Assembly: GCA_002102555.1 (NCBI GenBank)
Contig: MCFL01000355.1
Location: 1-21,423 of the forward strand
DNA: 21,423 nt
Direction: 5' to 3'
From: Catenaria anguillulae PL171
Lineage: Eukaryota > Blastocladiomycota > Blastocladiomycetes > Blastocladiales > Catenariaceae
This document shows, piece after piece, positions 1 through 9,808 of this stretch. Under the pieces are notes generated by a model. That model searched no databases. It had not been told where the DNA came from and was given only the letters and a program-made list of their open reading frames with translations. Each line of letters begins with the position of its first letter. The stretch's first letter is position 1. Both the position numbers and the translations under genes were made by a program.

Positions 1-2056
1 TCACGCAACGTGTTGAGCGGCAGCGCCACGTACGAGTCGACACCGAGCAAGTTACACTCCCATGATTCGCGGTACGTCGGGCTGTTTTCGACCACGGTCG
101 CGCAGTCGTCGGGGAGCACATAGGCCAGGGCGTGCAAGAGCGGGGTGGCCAAGTCACACGCGCCGCGGACAATGATTTGGTCGCCTGTGGCCAGGTGCGT
201 GAGAAGGATGAGGAGGTCTGGGCGAGGCAAGTGAAAGGCCAGGTGGAACAGGACAGTGAGAGCTGGGTCTGTGGCCGACGTGGTGGACGGCAAATGTCGT
301 GGACGGTGGCGATTGCGCGAATGATGGTTTGCAATGGCGTTGACAGCGGGCGATGAGGATGAGGTGGATGCAAGCGACGTGCACGTTGACGGGGCCGTGG
401 GTGTTGCAGGCGGCGTCAGCGTCCCATCACCTTGAAGATCTATGGGGAGCGACGGGGGTGTCGTGGAGCGGTGTCGATTGGTGGCAATGTAGGTTGTCGT
501 CGTGGAGATGCAAGTGGATACGAGACGCCGTGAATCACGGCATACGCTTGTTGTGGATGCTGACTCACCGCCGAGGGCCGGCGATTGCCCGGGGAGCACG
601 CAATCCAGGTATCGCGCAGCAGCGCTGCAAAGTGCAAGTGGAGGGAAATAAAGACAGTCTTGACGCCCACAATGTCGACGAGCGACTTGATGCGCGGCAA
701 CGGGTTGCCTCGCTTTTTCAAGAATTGCTCTGTGTACAGCCAAACCTCAAACCGGGCCATGGCAACGAGGGAAAACGGGTTAGTGCGACAATGTGTGAAA
801 CCGAGAACACAAGTTGAGATAAAGCGGACCGGGAGACAACTCCAGCTTTGGCGCTGCAACCTCCTGTTCCCCCTCCCGCTGCTGCCTCACATCGGCACTT
901 CCCGAACTGACCCCGGCCAACGCCACCAACTGATTCACAACGCCACCAAACCGAGACACGACAACATCCCACCACCGTGTCACGTGCTCAGCATGGTTGG
1001 TCAAAACAAGAGTGCATACGCCCGTACGCCACCGCGAGATGCCGCATCGGCAAGCGAAAATGCCTGGGATACGACCGAAAACGGCAATGCGAATCCGGGC
1101 ACCTCCAACGTGTACAATAACGGGCCTGCGCGGTTCGACGGTGCAACTTCACAGCTGAGTGATCGGACCGACGCCGATTTCAGCAACCGGATACAGATCA
1201 ACACGCAGTGGGTAGCGCGCAGACGCAACGAGCAGCGGGTTCGGATCATGTGTATGTCCGTGGACGCGGTGTGCACCGAGCGGGGAGACAAGTGCGGGTT
1301 TCGCGGCGACGGGTACGAGGTCGGCGGCGGGAGCAGATGTTGGGGCAGAGAGTGTAGGGACAAGCGAAGGGAATGCGTGCGTGCAGATGGACCAAAGGTC
1401 GGCAATGGCGGTTGGGGAGGACGGAAGTGTTGGGTGGCAGGCAGGGCACATGGGAGCGGATGGCGTCAAGGGCGCACCGTTGGGGCCTGCTGTCGGCGGG
1501 TGATGGGCATAGGCAGGGACAGACGTGTTTGTGGGTGGAGCCGAGACGGCCGCCGGTGCAGAAGCATTGTCGGAGGATGATGCTGCTGATGATGACGACA
1601 TTGTCGATGTTGTCGTTGTCGTTCGCGACCGAGCCGTTTCAACACCGCCAACGTCTGCCGACGACCGCAGGAGTCGAGCCGATGGCGGACGACGACGATA
1701 CACTGGGGGCTGGATCTGGTGGCTCGCCATTTGGCGTGGGCGGTATTGGGTCGTGAATTTCGGCAAGCTCGGTGACTTCCCAACCATGTACCGGTTGCGA
1801 AACAAACACAATGGGACGGGCCCGTGAGCTCGCAAAAGTGGACCAAGGCGACGAGGTGGACGGGTTCTCGCCACAGCGGTTTGGAAGACGGGGCCGAGGA
1901 GGCGGTGGCAGTCGGTTGGGATGCTAGGGGTATTGAGGTGGTTGTGCTGGGTGAACTTGACGCTGATCCAGGCGTAGCGCTCGAAGGGTTCTTGTGATGG
2001 TGCCCGTGACCGAGCACGTGGTTGTCTGCTGCCAGGGAAGGCGGAGGAGGCGACAT
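1..2056 (-). CDS. FLCN: Folliculin (FLCN/Lst7) homologue, C-terminus cut by window edge, frame interrupted
   Basis: Folliculin acts with FNIP-type partners as a GAP for Rag-family GTPases in TORC1 nutrient signalling at the lysosome/vacuole (family knowledge). On the minus strand I see its diagnostic blocks in order: VALVHFCELTGP (about 1860-1815); a CPAC zinc-ribbon-like pair (about 1450); ASARYPLRVDLYPV (about 1228-1187); KSASVRSLSCEV (about 1180-1145), close to human VRSLSCEV; TNHAEHVTRWWDVV; PRIKSLVDIVGVKTVFISLH (about 690-640); and GDQIIVRGACDL to WECNLLGVDSYVALPLNTLR at the window edge, matching the human GNQVIWKS...CNFLGLSPHVQIPPHVL region. The start at 2056 has A at -3; an in-frame ATG at 2242 is an alternative. 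Probable introns are one within about 910-742 (CACTAAC branch site) and one at 568-440 (GTGAGT...CATAG). Blocks change frame at about 1815, 1660, 1185 and 1005, and the phases across the 568-440 intron disagree. At 1185 and 1005 there is no room for an intron. Identity is confident; intactness is not. Confidence 0.8.
440..568 (-). other. Probable intron in folliculin gene
   Basis: On the minus strand a strong GTGAGT donor at 568 and a CATAG acceptor ending at 440 bracket 129 bases between the block ending in RDTWIACSPG and the Ser/Thr/Pro-rich linker that precedes the C-terminal folliculin domain. The upstream exon ends in phase 0, but the downstream frame needs one carried base, so either a one-base indel lies nearby or the true boundary differs. 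Confidence 0.5.
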
Positions 2057-3929
2057 GATGTCGGCACGTGCAGAGCGGTTGCAAACTGTGTGTTCGGATC
2101 TCCTTTTAATTGATGGGGCGCGAACTGACGTGGGAGACGGAGGTGGGCTGGTAGCGTGCGAGTGCGTGAGATGAGGATGCCCAAGCAAGTGCGCGTGGGA
2201 AGTGGGCGGGGACAGGGGCGATGGTAGTGAATCGTGAGCCATTGAATGAATCGACAAGCGGGCGAGTGAATGCGCGAATGAGGCAAAGTGGTCTGGGCTT
2301 GAGCGTGCTGGGAATGGATGAGCAAGCAGGCGAGCGAAAGGTGAGCAACAATGAGCGGGTGCGGGTGCGGCCGCGCTTTTGAGTGGTCACGTCCAAGTCG
2401 GCGGCTGGCGGCTGGCGGCAATCCGCAGCAGGGTTAGCGTTGAGCGGTGGGATTGTGCGTTGAGCGTGAGCGCGGTCAGTAGGTGAAGGGACGAGATTGA
2501 GATTGGCCGCGACGAGTTGGACGACGGACGACGCGTGGGGTGGGTCGTGTGTAGAGAACTAACTGGAAAGCAAAGCATGTGAAAACCATTTAGCCGGTGC
2601 GCTGATGAATGGATAATATGAATCACCTGGATGCTTGTGTTGAAAAACGGATCAACGACGAGTGCCGCAGGAAGCAGGCCAGCCGGCCAGCAGGTAGCTG
2701 GCATTGGCACGCGATTCAACGCTGCGAGCATCAATGTTGATATACGCACCCAATATCCGAAAAAGAAGCAAAAGAATATTAGAGACGAGTCAAGATCAAG
2801 TGGAGGTACTGGCAATGGTCAGTGCACCACCTCCAGGCTCAAGCGTCAATGGTTGCCCGCAGTGGGGAAAGGTGACGACGTGAATCAGGTCAGTTGAGAA
2901 GCAGCGTGGCTTGTCAAACCGTCACTGCGTGGTCAGTGCCCGCGATTTGCCGAGGTGTGTGACAGGCTCTAAGCGAGCGCCTGGACGGAGCAAGTGGTGG
3001 TGCCGTGGATGCGATGTGCGTTGCGGTATTGGCTCGTGGGGACAGGAGACAGAGACTCGGACGGGACGGTGGTGAGACGGCCAGTGGGGCCAGAGAAGCA
3101 ACACAGGCGTGCAATGGCGGTAGCTAGTTGTGTGGAAGGAGGTTCGAGGCTCGAGGCTAGAGGCAACGCTGGTGGACGGCCATAGCGAATTGGAAATGCT
3201 GAACTTGCAAGTCGAGATTAAAGAGCGTTGCAAAAGTTGCAACCCAATGCCAGTGCCGCGAGCAATCGTCGGGATGTTGGAGGGAAGGACTTGGGAACGC
3301 TCGAGCTATCCGGTTTGGGTAACAATATGTGGCCGTGAACTGCGATGGCGCTCGGTGACGGTGTGCGATTGCACAGAATCAGTGGCCGTCCATGTACTTG
3401 TACTTGTACTATTGATATTCGATTAATCGATTTTTACCATGACGGTTCTTTCAACAACAGCCAACTGGAAACAGTTCGGTTTGCCGCGTTTGCCGATCGA
3501 AACGAAAAAAGCGGGCGATGGACCACATTCGCTTACGGTAAGTAGGTATACACATTTACATACACATTGACACACATGTCCTTCATCTCATCGGTCAAGG
3601 TTGAGACGGTTATTTTCCATCATCCTATGGGGTCCATGTGCTTCTTATTGGATTGGGAAGCTTCTTGTTGCAATTGGTGGCCCGGAGTGCCCAAGTCAAC
3701 TCAACCAGCGATCGAGGATCGATGTTTTTCATGATTGCACGATGTCCTGGCTTGCGCACCGGTAATCTCGCATTCCACGCACAACCTCCATGCCATTCCG
3801 CTCGCATGCCACTCTGCGCAACATTGCCCAATCCCGCAACCATCACTGCCCAGATATACACTGTCAGCGTATTGTCACCGCCACACCACCGCCCTTTGCC
3901 TGACGCCACATCGTCACATCCTCACGACC
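2057..3929. other. Divergent intergenic region between folliculin and DCP2
   Basis: No gene is supported in these 1.87 kb. From about 2060 to 3300 the plus strand is G/A-rich, so the folliculin sense strand is pyrimidine-rich. From about 3550 to 3929 the plus strand becomes C/T-rich and leads into DCP2. Small motifs include a TACTTG repeat (3395-3410) followed by a 12-base perfect palindrome at 3419-3430 in an AT-rich patch, and a CA-rich stretch at about 3545-3576. Open frames here have no recognisable protein character. The region presumably holds both promoters. Confidence 0.6.
3419..3430. repeat. 12-base perfect palindrome, possible regulatory site
   Basis: TCGATTAATCGA equals its own reverse complement. 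It sits in an AT-rich island directly after the TACTTG repeat and is followed by a short T run, about 500 bases upstream of the DCP2 start codon. The ATTA/TAAT cores resemble homeodomain-type sites, but function is only inferred and a chance palindrome of this size is possible. Confidence 0.3.
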
Positions 3930-5720
3930 ATGACCTTTGCCAACCTGTCCCTCTCGGAGGTGCTCGACGACCTTGGCAGCCGATTTATCATCAATGTACC
4001 GGACGAAGAGCTCGCCTCCATCGAGCGCATCTGCTTCCAAATCGAGCAAGCACACTGGTTCTACGAGGATTTCGTCCGCGAAGAAAACCCGACCCTCCCC
4101 TCCTTTTCGCTCAAAGCCTTTTGCGCCCAGTTCTTCCACCACTGCCCGCTCCTCCACGAGTGGGCTGAGGTCCACGAGCAGGCCTTTGCCACCTTCATGA
4201 AGTACAAGTTTCGCGTCCCCGTGTGCGGCGCAATCATCCTCAACCACACCTACGACCACGTCTTGCTCGTCAAGGGATGGAACTCGCGCACTTGGTCGTG
4301 GCCAAGGGGTAAGATCAACAAAGGCGAAAAGGAGCTCCGATGTGCCGTTCGCGAAGTCATGGAGGAAACCGGGTTTGATATCACGCCCTACTTGGTCACC
4401 ACCACCCATCCGCCGCTCATGAATCGCAACAATAACCAGTCGGGTCCCAGCGACAAGGAAATCAACGAGCCCGACCACATGCAAATCACCATCAAGGAAC
4501 AGCGCCTCCGATTGTACATTGCCGCGGGCGTGCCCACGTCGACCACATTCGAGACAAGAACACGCAAGGAAATTGCCGAAATCGCATGGCATCCGTTGGC
4601 CTCGTTACCAGGGTTTTCGAAACGCGCCGCGGGCAACGGTGGCGGCGTTGGTGGTAACGTCTCGGATGCCATCGGTGGACACTACTCATCTTCGGCCGCG
4701 GGCGGATCAAAGAAAAAATATTACATGTTGACGCCATTCTTGGCCGCTCTGAGGACCTGGGTCAAGAAGCGCAAGCAGTACCTCAAGCGCAACGGGCCGC
4801 CTGCAAAGTTGGGCGGCACCCCGGTATTGGATGTGGATTCAGAGTACGACACGGATCGCAGCGCATCCATTCGCATGTCCACGCCCGCATCAACAGGGGC
4901 AGCAGCCGTGATGCCGACGACGGCGAGCTTGGAGCTAAAGTCCATTTTGGGTATTGGCGGTGGTGGCGGCGGCGGCGGCGTGGGTCGGTCGGCCACGGTG
5001 GAGTCCATTAGTGTGCGGTCATCGCCGTCGAAATCGCCACAGGCCCCATCAACCCCACCACCAGCCATGTTTGTCACGCAAGGTCCCCTTCTGACCGCCT
5101 CGGACTCGCTCATGGTCAATACCGCCAGCGACGTTTCGCCCTCGTTTTCGCACTTGCTTTCTGCAACCACGGCCACCTCATCACACCTGCGCGACCTGCT
5201 CGGCATTCTCCCTGGGTCGCCCCCGCCTGCATCCAACTCGTTTGCTGTGCCCGGCCCTGTCAACCCACCCGTCTCAGCACTCTCGGCACAACCCGCACCC
5301 GTTCGCATTTGGCAGCCCAAGCCCGCTCCGTCCATGTTTCCAGCAATAGCAGCAGCAGCGACGTTGCCTCCAAGACCTGCTCCGCTTTCATCATTGCCGA
5401 CGTCTGGAAATGCAGACAAGGCGCAGTCGTTGCTCAGCGCCATTTTGCTCGGTCCATCTGTACCCGCACCCGCACCCGCGCCATCAGCGACACGCGCGGC
5501 GTCGCCGCCACAATCACATGTGCAAGCGCGGTCGCCGTCGCCAATGTCACCCTCGTCGGCATCTGTTCGGTCGCGGTCGGCGTCGCCATCGTCATCGTCA
5601 TCGTCGGGACGTGAGGTGGTGGACGTGGAGGAGAAAAAGGGTGGCGAGCAGCAGCTGCCGCAACATCCTTGGGTTGCGTTCAAGTTTGATCGGTCAAAGA
5701 TTGTTGCGTGTTTTGATTGA
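3930..5720 (+). CDS. DCP2: mRNA-decapping enzyme DCP2 (Nudix hydrolase)
   Basis: This 596-residue, intronless protein removes the m7G cap from mRNA, releasing m7GDP and a 5'-monophosphate RNA, and acts with Dcp1/Edc partners in cytoplasmic P-bodies (family knowledge). The N-terminal regulatory domain is at about 1-95 (VLDDLGSRFIINVP, QAHWFYEDF). The Nudix fold is at about 96-232, with a complete Nudix box at 127-149: WPRGKINKGEKEL then REVMEETGF, with R141, E142, E145 and E146 at metal-binding/catalytic positions. TRKEIAEIAWHPLASLP follows, and box B is at 264-283 (YYMLTPFLAALRTWVKKRKQ). A Gly-rich insert (233-260) separates Nudix and box B. The tail is disordered, Pro/Ser-rich, with three short leucine motifs (about 331-338, 418-428, 497-508), an Arg/Ser-rich patch and a final WVAFKFDRSKIVACFD. 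The ATG at 3930 follows ACC and is the first in frame after a TGA at 3732-3734. The 3' end reads TTT GAT TGA. Confidence 0.97.
   Translation: MTFANLSLSEVLDDLGSRFIINVPDEELASIERICFQIEQAHWFYEDFVREENPTLPSFSLKAFCAQFFHHCPLLHEWAEVHEQAFATFMKYKFRVPVCGAIILNHTYDHVLLVKGWNSRTWSWPRGKINKGEKELRCAVREVMEETGFDITPYLVTTTHPPLMNRNNNQSGPSDKEINEPDHMQITIKEQRLRLYIAAGVPTSTTFETRTRKEIAEIAWHPLASLPGFSKRAAGNGGGVGGNVSDAIGGHYSSSAAGGSKKKYYMLTPFLAALRTWVKKRKQYLKRNGPPAKLGGTPVLDVDSEYDTDRSASIRMSTPASTGAAAVMPTTASLELKSILGIGGGGGGGGVGRSATVESISVRSSPSKSPQAPSTPPPAMFVTQGPLLTASDSLMVNTASDVSPSFSHLLSATTATSSHLRDLLGILPGSPPPASNSFAVPGPVNPPVSALSAQPAPVRIWQPKPAPSMFPAIAAAATLPPRPAPLSSLPTSGNADKAQSLLSAILLGPSVPAPAPAPSATRAASPPQSHVQARSPSPMSPSSASVRSRSASPSSSSSSGREVVDVEEKKGGEQQLPQHPWVAFKFDRSKIVACFD
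4954..4981 (+). repeat. Glycine-codon repeat in DCP2 tail
   Basis: A GGC/GGT run encodes about eight consecutive glycines immediately after the LKSILGI leucine motif of the disordered DCP2 tail. It is a simple-sequence tract likely to vary in length between strains, acting as a flexible linker. Confidence 0.7.
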
Positions 5721-7050
5721 AGCGCCGGAGTAGTTTGGGGGGCGGGTGTGTATAATTGGGGATTTGCTGTTTACCTGGACGACGAATATGCTCGCCTGGT
5801 CTTTCGCCCGAGTTGAGCGATCGCCTCCCCTTGTGCTTTTGTATCCAGTCTGTTTCCGCTCATTGAATCGTTCACCTCTTTGCGCCTGGCACAGCCGACT
5901 CGCAATCTCGCTCTTGGCAATCCCTCCTCTCGGCCAGAATGTACCTCATTCCCACTTCATCCCTCCGTGCCTCTTTCCCTCACTCGTTCATGTACTGCGG
6001 TGTGGCCTTTCCATCCTCCATTCTTCATCTGGGTCCCTGCGCGCAGTGTTGCACCAGGGCCTCGTTATTTCCCCATACCTCTTCCTCCTCCCGCCGGCCG
6101 CCCGCCTTTTGGAGATGCCGGAGCAAAGGCGCCCCATGCCCCTCTGCTTGCTCCATTTCATCAGAGACACATGATACACGACCGATTTGTGATATGAAAG
6201 CAGAGCACATGGACACATGTCCTGGCATCGACTCCTCCACATCATTGCCCATTGCGAGCGGCGTTCGATTGACTTGCCGCCGGCACCCTGAACCAGCATG
6301 ATGATATCGCGGCAGTTGTTGAGAAGCAGACATGACACGCTTGTCGACAGTGGTTGGTGGTGATTGTGCCAACAAGTCCAAAACCACATCATGCATTCAA
6401 GTTGAGGGTATGGCTCTGGGAATGAGTGGATCAAGTCCATCTCGATGAATTCATGGCACACGAGGTGCCCGCATATGTGCTGGTGCTACTTCAACTCGGT
6501 ACTCCAGGCACCACAGCTTCCCTGTAAGGCCCTTTGCTTGTTCGCCAGCTGAACATTGGGAGAGTTCCGTCCTGCTCACGAATAACATCCGCCCTTGGCC
6601 ACATCCACCAGGCAAGCCCAACATCGCCCTGAACCTCAGGCAATCGCCCGCACAATCACTTTGCTCACTGTTCCGGCCTTCCCAATGTATGTGCCGCCAA
6701 TTTAATGATCCCCCATGCAGCCACCCATCCGCGGCCGCCCAGGTGAACTGGGCACCCGCCATTCGCCGCCCCGCCCGCCATCAACTTCTCGCTTGCAGAG
6801 GACCGCCGCCCTCCCGGCCTTTCTGCACAGCGTTAACGTTCCTCGCTCGTAACCAAAGTGCTGGCAACCGCCATGGTGATCCGACTCTGGGACCGGCCAT
6901 TGTCGAGTCCTCGATCCATTGCCCCCACTCATCTCCACGTGGCTGACTCACCCTGCTCCTCCACGCTGACCAGTTCACAGATCGCCCCACTACCGGCACT
7001 GATCCACCCTTGCTCGACTCGCCACCGTGAACACCTCTAGGACATACACC
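5721..7050. other. Intergenic region between DCP2 and MPDU1 homologue
   Basis: No gene is supported in these 1.33 kb. The first part after the DCP2 stop is the presumed 3' UTR. From about 5820 to 6120 and again from about 6480 to 7040 the plus strand is C/T-rich, as upstream of the other plus-strand genes here. Open frames on either strand (for example minus 6461-5988) have no recognisable motif. The final stretch should contain the MPDU1 promoter and 5' leader; no convincing TATA element is seen. Confidence 0.55.
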
Positions 7051-7812
7051 ATGGACAAACTCGCCGTCCCGTCTCTTCTCCACCCGGCCCTGTCGCCCAT
7101 CATGATGCCCCTCCTCGGCGACTCGTGTACCGCTGAGCTGCTGGGCCCGCTCACGCAGTGGACCTCGCCCTGCATCTCACTTGCCTTCTCCAAGGGCCTT
7201 GGCCTCGGCATCGTCGCCGCCGGCGCCATTGTCAAGGTGCCGCAAATCCTCAAGCTACTGCACGGATGGGACGCGCGCGGCCTGTCCTACTCTGGCTTCC
7301 TGCTGGAATCCGTTGCCTCGGGCATCTTTGTTGCCTACAATGCGGCCAACGGGTATCCGTGGTCGACATGGGGCGAAACCGCATTCATTGTCGTGCAAAA
7401 CCTGTGCATTCTGGTGCTCATGGCCGCCATCCAGCGCCGCACGCAGCTGCAAGCCTTGCTGATTGCCGGCTTTGCCGTTGCCGGCGCAGGCTTGTACTCT
7501 GCGCCGCTCGCCACGCTCAAGATGTTGCAGTCGACGGCCATGCCCATTTCCATGGCGTCCAAGCTGCCACCCATTTACACCGTGTGGAAGGAGGGCGGGT
7601 CGGGCGCATTGTCGGCCGTCACGGTCGTGGCGTACTTTGCCGGGTCGCTGGCCAGGATCTTCACCACGGTCAAGGAGGTGGATGACAAGTTGATTCTCAC
7701 GTCGTATGTGATTAACGGCGTGTTAAATGCCGTGCTGTTGGGCCAGGTGTTGTGGTATTGGAACGCAAAGCCCAAGACGGGCAAGGCTAACAAGAAGAGC
7801 AAGGTGGAGTGA
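7051..7812 (+). CDS. MPDU1: MPDU1 homologue, PQ-loop membrane protein for dolichol-P-mannose utilisation
   Basis: This 253-residue intronless protein (human MPDU1 is 247) is an ER multi-pass protein of the PQ-loop/MtN3 superfamily. It is needed for use of dolichol-phosphate-mannose and -glucose in N-glycan, O-mannose and GPI-anchor assembly; its exact biochemical role is unsettled. The first PQ-loop is at about 47-80 (FSKGLGLGIVAAGAIVKVPQ, ILKLLHGWDARGLS), followed by a conserved STWGE segment. The second repeat is at about 170-215, with SKLPPIYTVWKEGGSGALSA and then GSLARIFTTVKE. The protein ends YWNAKPKTGKANKKSKVE, as in human YWNAKP plus a lysine-rich tail, which may contribute to ER retention. 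The ATG at 7051 has a strong ACC ATGG context; the in-frame upstream codons lack another ATG nearby. The second PQ motif reads PP rather than PQ. Confidence 0.95.
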   Translation: MDKLAVPSLLHPALSPIMMPLLGDSCTAELLGPLTQWTSPCISLAFSKGLGLGIVAAGAIVKVPQILKLLHGWDARGLSYSGFLLESVASGIFVAYNAANGYPWSTWGETAFIVVQNLCILVLMAAIQRRTQLQALLIAGFAVAGAGLYSAPLATLKMLQSTAMPISMASKLPPIYTVWKEGGSGALSAVTVVAYFAGSLARIFTTVKEVDDKLILTSYVINGVLNAVLLGQVLWYWNAKPKTGKANKKSKVE

Positions 7813-8636
7813 ATGTGGCACTGGTAGTGCTTGTATGTGGGAGTTGCCGTTGTGACCCCAATAACTTTAGTGCTTACATGCGTATAACTTCCTCTTTTTT
7901 GCTGCCACTTTCTATTGCTCTATTGCTCGAGATGTTTGAAGACTCGACATCTGCACGAGACTGGACCAATTCAGACCAAGTCTGGACCGTGCTTTGGAGG
8001 GACATGCTTCCTCGAATGGTGGATATATGCATAGGAAACCAACAAGGGGCAGCGGCAAAGGTTCTTGTTAAGCAATGGATGTCCGTCGCTAAACTCTTCC
8101 AAATCGACGTTGAGAATCCAGGCAGGCATCGCGATCTCGTCGGCTGGCCGGGCACGCAAAGCTTGCTCATGCTTTTGGCGTCGCGTCTCCGGAGATGTAT
8201 ATTGCAATCCAGTCCCTCAAACCGAACCATCCGCTGAATATGTAGGTGTGATGGAAGAGGCTACACACACTCTGAAGAGCATGCGTGCAGTGATGAGGGG
8301 TGTGCACTGAGACCATGGACCGTGAGTTGAATTTTCCCAATCCTGTTTGCGCACGCAACTTGCCAGAGTATGTACGACATGTGCTCAAATGGGTGTGCGC
8401 AGGATAAGTACACTTGGGAACATTTCGTCGTTTGCATGGCCTTCGCCTCCCTTGCCCTGATTGCTCACGACATGTATGTACTCCCGTCCGGTTGCCTTCC
8501 GCACTGTTAACTCCAAATCCAAGTGGCTTCAGGTTTCGAGCGTAGGTGTGCACCGAAATGAAGTTACATTCCTGTTTGCACAAAACTCTCATCGGACTTG
8601 CGTCTTGCTAGAATTGACCATGAGTCTGCCGTTTCG

Positions 8637-8642
8637 AATAAA
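8637..8642 (+). terminator. Candidate polyadenylation signal
   Basis: AATAAA followed at once by a TG/T-rich stretch (TGTTGTTGGTTTTTG) has the layout of a poly(A) site. It lies about 825 bases after the MPDU1 stop, so it could close a long MPDU1 3' UTR or another transcript in the gene-free interval. Assignment is tentative. Confidence 0.3.
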
Positions 8643-8948
8643 TGTTGTTGGTTTTTGATCGCACAACAATCTGACAGCGACATTCCTAAAGGAGGTGGAC
8701 TTTGACCTTCGAAAGTTGTTTGCCTTGACGATTGTGCGTGAGTCATGCCACATAATCCATCTACGAAGTATTATAGACTATTTGCAAGAGAAAGCCCCTG
8801 TTTCCCCTGCCCCGAAACGTTTTTGTGGACGGGAAAGGCTGCGGTTGCTTCAAATCTGACGACGGTGGCGCTTGTCTCACGCTTGGCGTGATCTTGATGG
8901 GCGGTTTGGGCGGGACCACCAGATCAAACTGAGGCCACTTTCCCAAAT

Positions 8949-8955
8949 TATATAA
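8949..8955 (+). promoter_or_regulatory. TATA-like element in gene-free interval
   Basis: TATATAA follows a G-rich stretch and precedes the hairpin at 9020-9039 by about 65 bases. It could serve a non-coding transcript, but no coding frame follows it and TATA-like words arise by chance. Confidence 0.25.
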
Positions 8956-9019
8956 GACACTCCTTCATGTCTCGCGTGCCTTGACCGGTTCGGGCAGGGG
9001 TCACTGGAAGCCTAAGCGA

Positions 9020-9039
9020 CCACGGGATTCGTTCCGTGG
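9020..9039 (+). other. Potential stem-loop with UUCG loop
   Basis: CCACGGGA pairs with TTCCGTGG (eight pairs, one G-U) around a TTCG loop. As RNA this would be a stable hairpin, although the loop is closed by A-U rather than the especially stable C-G. It is the clearest local structure in the gene-free interval; function is unknown. Confidence 0.35.
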
Positions 9040-9801
9040 GTCTTTACAGGCCAAGTGTCTGGTCCGTGGACTTCCCTGATTAGAATGTATTCCCCGGCGC
9101 CGATGGCCTCGTTGTTCCTCAAGAACGTTGCGGACTGCCCGCACCCGTGCATCAACCGCTGGCACCATTCTCGGCAATTGCGAACATTGCGTGCTGTGCA
9201 ACTGCAACCATCACTGTGGCCGCCCATTGTTATCACTGCCGCCCCCTCCCTCGCTCATTCTGAGCAGGCAAACAATTCTCTGAGGCCGCAAGCCGCCCTT
9301 CAGTGTCGGTGTGCTTACTGGTAAAAGGTTTCCTTGGTCATGAATTGCGTCAGCTGGGCCCGCGCCTGCGGGGATCAAGGAAAGCATCACTGCAGCAGGG
9401 GCGATTGAGTCCGCGGAGCTCCGACTGAATCGTGTTCCATTTTTGATGCATGAAACGTGAAAATTTCGGTGCCATTGTCTGCCGCCTCTCCTGGCTGGCC
9501 TCCTCTTTAAAGCGTGGCACATTATCTTAGACCCTCGCCATTCCCTCACCCAAACCCAAGCTGGCCGGAGTTCGGGTTGTCTTGCCCCGCCCAACTTGTC
9601 CGCCGGCTTATAATTTCCATTGCTCGGCAGGCCGTGCGCTCCCGCCGCCACGCTGTGTGCACGATTTCGTTGACCAAGGAACCGTCGCTGACACTTTTTT
9701 TGCTGCCACGCAAACCCACCAGTCTGTCCTCATTCCCCCTTTCTTCCTCTTCGTTCGTTTTTATTTTCTCTCCTTGCGCCTTTAAGGCTCCCCTGGATCA
9801 A

Positions 9802-9808
9802 TATAAAT
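9802..9808 (+). promoter_or_regulatory. Candidate TATA box upstream of RRM gene
   Basis: TATAAAT is followed within a few bases by a 12-C run and a continuous C/T-rich stretch extending to the RRM gene. If used, the leader would be about 1.3 kb unless a 5' intron is removed. The evidence is position and composition only. Confidence 0.3.

Noticed and set aside
585-1580. 331-residue plus-strand frame across the folliculin gene
   Set aside because: The minus strand here carries recognisable folliculin blocks; the plus frame is a composition-driven shadow with no motif.
4721-5683. 320-residue open frame antisense to DCP2
   Set aside because: It is the complement of the GC-rich, low-complexity DCP2 tail; it is Gly/Asp/Ala-rich with no domain, while the sense strand has clear homology.
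5988-6461. 157-residue minus-strand frame between DCP2 and MPDU1
   Set aside because: Residue content (many Trp, Cys, Met, Arg) does not resemble a real protein and no family is recognised.
9211-9651. 146-residue minus-strand frame in the gene-free interval
   Set aside because: No recognisable motif, no good start or splice context, and composition like its surroundings.
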